Source of the DNA: Auxenochlorella pyrenoidosa
Taxonomy: Eukaryota > Chlorophyta > Trebouxiophyceae > Chlorellales > Chlorellaceae
Direction: 5' to 3'
Length of the DNA: 19,995 bases
NCBI GenBank assembly: GCA_001430745.1
Contig: KQ482051.1
Span: 297,877 to 317,871 of the forward strand
Shown here piece after piece: positions 8,801-17,600 of this stretch. Position 1 is the first letter of the stretch. Each line of letters opens with the position of its first letter. The notes below the pieces were generated by a model. That model was not told the DNA's origin, did not search any database, and was given only the letters and a program-made list of their open reading frames with translations. The position numbers and the translations under genes are program-made.

Positions 8801-9981
8801 GCTGCTGCGGCGGCAGGCGAGGCGCCCGCCGAGGGGGGCTCCTGCCCCGGCGGCACGTACGCGGCAAGGAACTGCTGCAGGGCACGCACGCGCCACACCC
8901 AGGGGTTGGGCCGGGCCTCGCCTCGCAGCACGATGGAGATCGGCCTGCGGCAGCAAGGCAGCAGGTGGGGCACAGTCAGAGGTCCAGGGCAGACGAGGCA
9001 GGGGGCGGGCGAGGCGGGAACCGGCCAGAGACGTCAGGAATGCCGTCGGCATGCGCCGTGCCTGGTTTGGTCAAGGGCGCAGACAGGACACTCAGCCAGT
9101 CGGCCGGGCGGGGAAAAGGGCCGGCAAGGCAGCAGCACAGCGGGCCGAGCCCGGCAGGCTGGCAGCCCGCTGCAGTCGCACCCGCCAAAGGACACGACGT
9201 CGCCCTCTTGCAGCACCCTGGGGAGGGGCAGTGGGGTAGGGGCGAGGCCTGGATGCGTGACGCGCTCTCATTCGCTCTCCCAGACAAGCGCGGCCGCCTG
9301 CAGCTCCTGGCCTGCGCACAGCTGCGCCAGCCCTGCTCCCGCTTGACCGCACGCACCCAAGCCCCCTGGCGGCCCACCCCACCCCCTCGAAAAGAACCCC
9401 GCCGGCTCACCGCGTGCTGCCGCCCTCTAGCTTCTGATCGTTCACATACGTGCCGTTCACAGCGCCCAGGTCCACCAGCTGCAGGTGGCCCGCCACCACC
9501 TCGAGCCGTGCGTGCTGGCGCGACACCTGCGGGGCGGAGGCACAGCGGGCCGGCGGATCGCAACCGCATTTGGCCACACAAACAAATACCCTGTTTTCCT
9601 GAGCCTGCGCCTGCATGGAGCCTGGCGACCACAGCACCGAGAGATGATTGAGGGGAGCACAGGCATGAGCAGCCGACGCGTCTGTTGCGATTCTTGGTTC
9701 GCTCAACAGAAGGCATCCCCACGCCCAGTGCCTGGATGTGGCTGCGCGACCGATCGACACACCGGGCCTACGCATCCGATCAACACACCGGACAGCCCCT
9801 GCAGTGCGCCCACCATGTTGACCAGCTTTTCGGGAAGCTGCACGCCCGCTGCCATGTTCATTTGAATTGCTGACAGCACATTCTGCTCCAGACGTCCCAC
9901 GGTGATGGTGCCGCGCCCGGCCACAAATGACTGGCTCAGTGACAGGCTGGTGGCTGGTCCAGGATGAACCGCAGCCAGCAT
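5809..9981 (-). CDS. FHA - RING - PARP-type zinc finger protein, putative nuclear E3 ubiquitin ligase of the DNA-damage response
   Basis: Nine exons join in frame to 811 residues: 9981..9814, 9526..9411, 9217..9182, 8944..7834, 7686..7516, 7294..7188, 7004..6935, 6609..6471 and 6326..5809. Order: FHA domain (about 1-125), a long Pro/Ala-rich middle, a C3HC4 RING (530-570), a charged helix probably forming a coiled coil (about 594-625), a Gly-rich linker, and a PARP-type zinc finger (about 736-806). Known: FHA domains bind phosphothreonine peptides, RINGs recruit E2 enzymes, and PARP-type fingers bind DNA breaks. RNF8 (FHA-RING) and CHFR (FHA-RING-PBZ) are the nearest architectures I know. VDLT at 408-411 (in ELVDLTVDSP) and VDLA at 462-465 resemble SUMO-interacting motifs; TKRRH nearby may aid nuclear import. 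Introns after exons 4, 5 and 6 use GC donors. The ATG at 9981 was chosen because an in-frame TGA lies just upstream and the FHA starts immediately. The gene follows DNA ligase IV on the same strand. Molecular role is inference. Confidence 0.85.
5824..6039 (-). other. PARP-type zinc finger (CCHC) at the C-terminus
   Basis: C739 and C742 (CATC), then W770, H772 and C775 (WHHLAC), followed by GVEGLRSI and RDQAYVRE, match the order C-x2-C ... W-x-H-x2-C ... (V/G)-x-G-(F/L) of the zinc fingers of PARP1 and DNA ligase III. All four zinc ligands are present. The finger would be expected to contact DNA nicks or breaks. Confidence 0.8.
7004..7530 (-). other. RING finger (C3HC4), split by two GC-AG introns
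   Basis: Ligands after splicing: C530, C533, C546, H548, C551, C554, C566 and C569, read from LMCAICQ, YPCNHPFCGEC and ECPTC. All eight are present in C3HC4 order. GC-AG introns fall after Q534 and within R570. The next exon (AAPVRAHQMDNIIAMIAK) resembles the helix that usually follows a RING. Confidence 0.88.
8195..8325 (-). repeat. Three imperfect coding repeats (LPPGAMPVQ-type) in the FHA-RING protein
   Basis: A roughly 30-bp motif beginning TGCACGGG on the plus strand occurs at about 8195, 8237 and 8294, spaced 42 and 57 bp. In protein the units read LPPGAMPVQ, LPPGAMPVQ and LPPGAIPVH, separated by Ala/Gln spacers. It lies in the disordered region between FHA and RING. Confidence 0.7.
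8880..9981 (-). other. FHA domain (phosphothreonine-peptide binding)
   Basis: Four exons contribute. Landmarks: GTITVGR (27-30 is the Thr-Val-Gly-Arg core), VSRQHARLE (57-65), then LQLVDLGAVNGTYVND and LQEGDVVSFGGP. The Gly-Arg, Ser-Arg-x-His and Asn-Gly-Thr signature residues that hold phosphopeptides are all present. GC- and GT-type splicing leave the fold intact. Confidence 0.88.
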
Positions 9982-10603
9982 CCTTGCAGGCGATCAGCTC
10001 CTTCCTGCCGAACACTGGAGAAGCTGGCGGTCAGGGTGAGACAGCGGTTGCGGCAGCGGCAGGCGGTGGGCAAGCGCCGGTCGCACATCACTGACAGCGA
10101 GGCGCGCATCACCGCTCTCGTCAAACGCCTGGTGACAGTGTCCAGCGCTGCGCAGCCGCCGACCCCTCAACGCCGGCGGCACGACAGCTCGAAAGCTTGA
10201 GGCGCCCTCACCTTTCCGCGCCGTCAGGCTAATTCCAGGATTCCATAGTTGTTGCCGCTTTGAGCCTGCTGCGCTGCGGCAAGCTGAGCGCTGTGCACAA
10301 GAACCCTGCTGTGAGCCAGCAGGCCTGCAGCCGTAATCTCAAGCTAAAATTTCTGCGGAGCTTGTGATGAATGCCTCACAGGCAGGCGGAAGAGCCACAG
10401 AGGCTCCAGGCAGTACGATCCGCGCGCTGCGGGAGTCGACACGTTCTGTCCAAGCGGACCAGCCTGTGTGCAGCCTTGCTCCAGATCTTCCTCTTACATT
10501 CCACTTTGCATGATATCATTGAACTTACAGAATACAAGACCCCTGAAACAAAGTGAGGTCAAGGGCGACACTGGGATATGGTACACTGTGCCGCATGCCA
10601 GCA
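9982..10603 (-). promoter_or_regulatory. 5' region of the FHA-RING gene, with the 3' end of LIG4 at its right
   Basis: About 620 bp without a supported coding exon. A good donor (CGGAAAG|GTGAGG) at 10211 and an acceptor ending at 10015 could define an intron in the 5' UTR. The exon before that donor contains a six-codon upstream ORF (10246..10229, MESWN). The right end holds LIG4 polyadenylation signals. Promoter position is not resolved. Confidence 0.4.
10494..10529 (-). terminator. TGTAA polyadenylation signals for DNA ligase IV
   Basis: TTACA on the plus strand at 10525-10529 and 10494-10498 reads TGTAA on the minus strand, about 75 and 106 bases after the LIG4 stop codon at 10604-10606. 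Confidence 0.6.
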
Positions 10604-11648
10604 TCACCGCTGCTGGCCGCCACCAGCCAGGCGCGCCACGCGGTCTCTCAGGCTCCCCCTGGGGCGGCTGGGCGCTGCAGCTCCTGGCGCCACATCCATT
10701 GGTGTCGCCGCTGCCGCCGGCTGCGAGGTGCCGTCACCGGGCTGCGCAGCGGCACCAGGAGCTGAGGGGGCCGGTGGGGGCTGAGCCGGCGGCGAGGGCG
10801 GCGCTGGAGCAGGCGGCGGTGCAGGCACCTCTGCAAGTGCAGATGGCACGGCCGCTGGCGGTGCAGCGGGCGCGGCTGCGGCGGGCACTGCGCTGCCGCC
10901 ACCTCCAAACACCGCGTCGAAGATGGAGAGGGAGTGGCCGCCCTGCGGGGCCACGGCACCAAGCAGGCTTGGGCTCAGCACATGAACATAAGCAGCGCAA
11001 CATACAAGCAGGGCATGGAGAAAGAGGGACAGCAGAGCTGCATACAAGCAGCAGAGGCACAGGCTTTGCTTGCCTGGTACGTGGGCGCGGGCGTGGCAGC
11101 CTGCTCCTGCTGCAGGCTGCTGGCTCCGGGCCCCTCTGGTTCCTGGGGCTCCGGCACCATGCCACCGTGTGCCGGCACCGAATCCACTGCAGGAGGCGCA
11201 GGGGCCGCCGCTGCTGCAGGCGCCGGGGCCTCCCTACTTGCAGCACGAACGGCGGTGCCTCCTCGGCGTGTAGCGGCACCAGACCGCCGCCCAAACCTGC
11301 CGAAACGCTGCCCTGGTGCCGCCTGCGCCTCCTCGGCGCTGCCCTCTGATGCCTCCTGCTTCAGGCTGCTGGCAGCTTCTTCCTTGGCTGCAGCTGCTGC
11401 TCCTGCAGCCGCCGCTGGCCTGGCTGGGGCCCGGCGCCGCGAGGCTGCCGTTCTGGTGGCATTGGCTGCCGTGCCACGCCGGCGGCCGGCAGGGCCTGCT
11501 GGGTATGAGACTGGAGGCGAGCCTGCTGTCGCTCCTGCGCCGTGCGGCCGCCCAGCCTGCCCGCGGTGTGAGGTCGCAGGCTCTGCTGGGTACAGCTGCC
11601 AGGGCCAGGCCTGCAGGCTGCCGGGGTCGGTGGGTGCCAGGGGGAAGC
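10604..11648 (-). other. LIG4: LIG4 C-terminal low-complexity tail
   Basis: About 300 residues rich in Ala, Pro, Gly and Arg follow BRCT2 (exons 11648..11074 and 10942..10604). Basic patches include AGRRRGTAANATR and QRFGRFGRRSG. The last exon opens with a short hydrophobic motif (SLSIFDAVFGG) and ends with GSLRDRVARLAGG. Probably disordered apart from these motifs. Confidence 0.75.
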
Positions 11649-14600
11649 CTGCAGGCGCGAATGCAGAGCAGAAGAGGATAGGGGATTTGTGAGTGCACAG
11701 GCTTCGAGGATCAGTGGGGAGGGGCCGGGCAGCAGGTTGCACACATTTGGCGGCAGGCACATGCATGCTAACGCAGAGGCCCAAGCCCCCAGCATGCCCA
11801 CCGTCTTCTGGTGGCAGGCCCGCCGCCCCGCCCTCGGCCCGACCCAGGCAGGCATGCACCCAGCTGCAGGGGGCAACTTGTGAGAGGAACGTGTCAAGGC
11901 GCTGCCGGTGGCGGATGGACATTTGCCAGCCACTACCAGCTCGTCTTGCTTCCATGCCCTTTGGCAGCGTCCATCCAGAATGACTGCCGCTGGTGCATGC
12001 AAGATTACACCTATTTTTGAGCTTGATCCCACTTGCACACCTGTCAGAGACCAGGCGCACGTTGCCACTGCCCAAGCCCAGGTGCAGGGTGGCCACAGCC
12101 GTGCCACCCCCACGCTGCTGCTGCGCCACAGCACGCAGCACCGCCTCTGGTGCTACGCTGGCAGGTCGCAGCACCCGCCCGCCGTCGGGGCCCGCCACTG
12201 CCTCCTGCTGTGGCAGCGAGATGCCCACAACATGCGTCACTGGGTTGGTGAGGGCTGGGGCCACGCTGCCGCCCATCAGGCGCACCTCTGCTGCTGCTGT
12301 GGCGGCCTGTGCTTCTTGCAGGCGTGCCAACGCCTGCTGACTCTGCTGCACCAGCCTGCGCACGCTGGGAAACAGCTGACCGCTGCCAGGCCTGCCGTCG
12401 ACGCCTTCCTGCTGCTCCTGCCTCGCTCTTCCACCCCCGCCGTTGCCGCCCTCGTTGCCGGGGGCGCTGGGGCCGCCTTCGCTGGCTGTGCCGCGCCCCA
12501 GGCGCAGCAGGGTGACAGTGCAGCTGCGCAGGGTGCTGAAGCGCCGGTCCAGCCCCCCCACAGATGCCAGCTGGGTGTCGATGTATGCGGCCAGGGCGTC
12601 GCGTGCCGCTGGCCGCCTTGCAAGCTCTGCTTGCGCCTGCAGACAGGGCCCCAGATGTCTCCATAGCAGGTTGGCCCTGGATGGTAATCCCGCTGTCGGG
12701 GATGCAACAGGCACCTCAAACAAGGAAGGGAGGTGGCAGCCCGGTGCGAGGCGCAAGAAATCACTCGTGCCGGCCATGCGGCCCCTGCCCTGCCCACCTG
12801 CATCTCATCATCTGTGTCATCCAGCGCAGAGGGCCGCGCCAGGCTGGCCGTCAGCTCATCCTCGCTGACCTGGCCGGGGCGCAGGGGCCGGCCCAGCAGG
12901 ATGCTGACATCCTCCGGCTCCACATCTGTGGGGGTGAAAAATTGCACAGGGAAGATGTGCGGCGCAGAGGAGGGCTGCAAGCAGGCCAGCGAGAGGGGCT
13001 TGATTCTCTCTGCTCAAGGCGGACAGATCAAGAGCACGCGAGGGGGGCCAGGACTCAGGGGGCAGCGGCCTAGCAGGGTTTGCGTGCCAGAGTGCTGGAT
13101 GCGCTGGCAGCAGTAAGGCGGCATAACAGGCATGGGGGGGGGGCAGAACGCGTGCATGCTTTGTGCGATCCGCACGCTGACCTGTGAGGAAGGCATCGCC
13201 GAGCGAATCCACCGTGGGGTCGGACTGGAGGGGCGCAAGGATGCAGGAGTCCCCAGTTGTTTTCATGCAAACTGCATGCTTCAGAAAGACGCAAACTGCA
13301 ACGCAACAACCCGCTGTTCACCAGCAGACTCCCCACGACTGCACCACAATTGAGCGGCGCAAACAGCCCTCCGCCGCCGTGCCCCTAGCCCCGCCCCACC
13401 AGGATGCTGGCGCGGCTGCGGTGGATGTAGTAGCGCGGCGGCACCGCGACGCGCCGCCCCTCGCGCGCGCAGTCCAGCAGCCACTGGATGGAGATGATGT
13501 CGCGGTCGTGCTGGCGGTGCTTGGCCGCATCGCCCTTGTCATTGGCTGCAGCGCACCATTGAGAGGAACGGCTGGGTGACGGCTCAAGGGCATGCCATTG
13601 AGTGTGGGGGTGCCAACCCAAACCAGCGAAACTGTCAAAAGTACCAGGGTGGCTGTCCCCCATCCAGCACGGGCCCGTGTGACGAGGAGCTTGGGCTTGC
13701 CTGCCAGGATGTGGGTCACGCTGTTGATGTACATGGCAGTGGGCATGCCGCCCAGCCGCTTCACCATCGCCTGCAGCTCCGCCTTGCTGCAGAGCGGCAC
13801 AGCATGGGCAGCGCTCAGCACCTGACTTGTGCGGTGGCTGGCTGCACCCCTGTCGGGCAACCCTGCGCGTGGCTGTTGCACAACTACCTGTAAGAGCGCT
13901 GCCTGGGACCTCAGAAAGAGACTGAGCAGAGCGGAGCCCCGGCATGCTGCTCTCATCGGAGCAAGCTGCCTGGCCTCCCCCCCCCACCCCCACCCCCACC
14001 GCCACCACCACCCCACCCCCCACCTCCCCACCCTACCAACCCACTTGTAGCCCTGGAAGTTGGCGATGAACACCTTGCAGCCCCGCAGCGCCTCGCTCTC
14101 CGCCTCCACCTGTGGGCCACACGAGGGGAGCACGGTGGAGGACAGGCATGCTTTGGAAGGCACCAGCAGGGCACCTTGCAGCTGGACTTGTTGAGGTTGG
14201 GAGCCTGTGTGGTCAACTTCCTCTGCTCCAAGCTTGCCCGGAGCCACACTGGCCACGTGGTCTCCTGTTGCTTTGCCCCACCTTTGCCACGTTCTCGCCC
14301 AGAGCAGAGTGACCAATGGTGGTGGGCCGCTGCTTCTTGGCTGCACGCCCCTTGTCCCGCTTGCTGCTCTTGCGCTTTAGCTTGCGACCACCCTCCTCAG
14401 GGTTGCGCTGCAGGGAGGAGGGGTGCCACAGGACTCAAGCTGAGCACTTACTAAGCTGTCAGTGCATAGTAAGCACTGTTCAGGCATGGCAGCCCGCACA
14501 ACAGCCCCTAGGGCTTGCGTGGATGCCGCCCATGAGGCTGCCTCAAACCCGTTCCAGGCTTGACCGCGGATGCCGCCATCCCAGGACAACTCTCCCACCC

Positions 14601-17600
14601 GCCTGCTGTTCAGCCTGCGCACTGCCTGCCAGCGGTGGCTACAGCAGGCTCTCCCAGCTCCCCACTTTCACCTGGTGATTGCTGGTCCCCAAACCCCAAA
14701 CCCAGCCCCCACCCCCCACTCGATCACTCCCTGCCGCCGCTCACCAGCTGCTCCAGTGCCTTCTCTGCCTGGTCGTGCTCCCTCCGGCTCTCCTGGTCCA
14801 CCCAGTGCTGCAGGTCCGCTGTGGTGTTGGCGCTCAGCCCATCCTTATTGTACCTGTGTGCATGGAGGGCAGGCGCGGCAGCAGGGCGGCGGTGAAGAGG
14901 GCAGCAGCAGAGCAGCTGAGCAGCTGAGAAGGACCGTCGCACAGCGGTGGAGGTGTGCAGGAAATGAACTAGGTACGCCATTGGAATAGTGCTTGCCCAA
15001 ACTGCTGAGACGGCCTTTTGCATTTCCCTGCTGAGCTCCTTGGGCCGCCGCAAGTGCAGCGAGGGCCCGACCCTGGCTGAGGGGCGCAGCTCTTGCAAGG
15101 TGAGTGCTGCCCACCAGCCAGCAAGCCACACTTGTGCGTATCAGGTGTACGGCCCACCTGACAAATTGGATGCGAGGGAAGCGCAGCGAGTAGCCGGTGG
15201 CAAACACTGTGGAGCGGATGGTGCGCAGGTCGGCGCTGACCTGGAAGCACGGGCTGCGCGCGGGGTCGGCCACCCACATGTCCGGCTTCTCCTGCCCGGT
15301 GAGGCTGCCAGGGGGGAGGGGCAGGGGCAGGAGGCTGGGAGGCGGACACCTGGGGAGCGCAGCGCAGCAACGCAGCCGCACGCACCTGGCTTGTCCCGCC
15401 GGCTGCGGGGCAATCAAGCTTGTGCAGCTCGCAGCGTGCGCAGGGCAGCAGGCGCCGGCGGCAGGGCGGGGCCGCCCCCGCGGGCTCACATGTACAGCCC
15501 CGGCGGCGGCTTCTCCTGGCAGAGCGGGTCGAGGATGTCGTGCACCGCCTTGCGCTCGTCGTTGTCCAGCCCGCTGCCCACCTGGGGCGCGGCCAGGGGC
15601 GCAGCAGGAAGAGGTGGCGCAGACGGCTCCACACCCCGGTTGCCATCCCCATGGCATGCAGCTTGGCGGACGTTTTACCTCGCTGTGCTCAGGCAGCACT
15701 CAACTGCGCTGCCAGGGCTCGCCCAGCAGCGCTGGCAGCTTGCCGAGGCTACCAAGCCCCCCAGCCTCCCGCCGTGCTCATGGCCTCCCCGGCCCCGCTC
15801 ACCCGGCAGAAGGAGATCCACCTGCGCACAGGGGCGTCGCCCTCGGGCGGCTCCGCCAGCGCCAGCAGGTACTGCGTGTACAGGTCGCCGCGCCCGCCCT
15901 TGCCGCCCCTGGGCCCAACAACGAGCAGGGAGGGGAGCGCGGGGCTGAGCAGCACGTGTGGGCGCCCGCCGGTGCGGCTGCTGCGCATGCCGCCGCTGCC
16001 CAGACGACACATGCGCCATGGCAAGCCGTATTTTGGCGGCAGCGAGTGCACCAGGGCAGGCAGGCGGGAGCGTTTGCAGGCTCGGGGCGCGCACCAGGCG
16101 CCAATCACGACGGCGTCCATCTCCATGCCCACCAGGTAGTCGGGCTTGAACCTGCAGAGCAGGGGGGGGTCACCCATGGTTGGGAGCAAGAGCCGCTCTG
16201 CAACAAGACACTTGGCACCTGACGTGAGCAGCCAGGCATGGTGGGCAGAGGCTCTGCTGTGAGTTGCACACGAGGCGGGGTCGCCCGCGCCCCGTGCAGG
16301 CCCGGGGCTGCCCACTTGAGCCAGCGGTGCGAGCGGTCGTTGGGCGTCCAGTGCGAGTCCAGCGCCTTGATCATGATGCCCTCCTCGCGCAGCCGCATGG
16401 CCTGCACGGGCAGCCAGCAAGCAGCGGCGGCCACGGGATGGGATCAGACCACGCACGCTGTCAGTGGAACGATGTCCGCCAGCGCTTGCCACACTGTTGC
16501 TCCACCCGCTGGCGCAGGGCGTGCTGCCCTCCCCTTGCCCTCTCCCTGGGCGCAAACAGCGAGCACCGGCCCCTGACTCTGCCTCCGCCAAGGTCTCCTC
16601 CATCTTCAGTCTGCGTCATCAGCGCCCTCACCTCCTCCATGGCCCTCTGGATGTCGTCGGCGGTGTGGCCCTCCCGTGAGACCAGCCGCCCGGCAAAACG
16701 GGTCTCGCCTGGCACCACCGCCTCCACCCGCCCGCAGATGCAGCTGCCCGGCAGGGGCACTGCACGAGGTCACCAGGGCGGAGCCAGAGGCGGCAGCAGA
16801 CCCGGCTTGACTCAATAATAAGGGCCGCAGATGGGCGGGCAGAGGCATGGCTACTTGGTCCCCGAACCGCGTCTGGGCTCGGCTCAAAGCCCTGCGCTTG
16901 GGGCCTTTCACACACGCCGCCCTCGGCCGCTCACCCGACTCCCCCGACTTGACAAACTGGCGCAGCAGGCGCAGGCGCGCCTCCAGCGGCTCCACGTTCA
17001 GGGCGGAGGCGCCGTTGTGCAGGACGTCAAACACGACGTACACCAGCTCGCAGTCCTGGGGGGCCGGCGAGGGGGGGGTGGGTGGGGGTGGGGGTGGGGG
17101 CAGGGGATGCAAGGGCATGGGCAAGGGGGCCGTTGACGGGCATCCACAGAAATTGGCGCATCAGCACGCCCGTGTGACAGACCGCCCGGCCCTGGCCGAC
17201 CTGGGCGCTGGAAACCAGCCTTCAGCATGCAAGGGTGCGCGCACAGCACGCGAAACGCTTGAACCACACAGGCTCATGAGCTCAAGCTGACCAGCACCCC
17301 ACCTGCACCTCCATGTCCTCGTACCCCTCGTCCCGCACCGCCGCAAACCTCTCATCCACGGCGTTGAACTGCACAAGGATGCGCCAGTTGAGTCGCAGGC
17401 AAAGATGAGCCCTTGGACAGGGACAGTGTGCAGGAGGCAGAGCAGCGGCGCCAAAGCCAGGCGGGGCGGGGGCGGCAACAGCTGGCGGACTGGCACAGCG
17501 TGCGTGCCGCCCGTGGGGGGCGCAGCCCGGCAAGATGCAGCCCTCTCACCTCCACCTTCTCCCCCGGCTGCTTCTTGTCCATGATGGCGCTGATGATGGG

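Noticed and set aside
10975..12777. Unspliced 600-codon minus-strand frame as a separate gene
   Set aside because: It is LIG4 exons 26-28 read through two introns; splicing is needed to form the terminal BRCT2 helix (VSDSWVHACL), and upstream phase joins it to the ligase.
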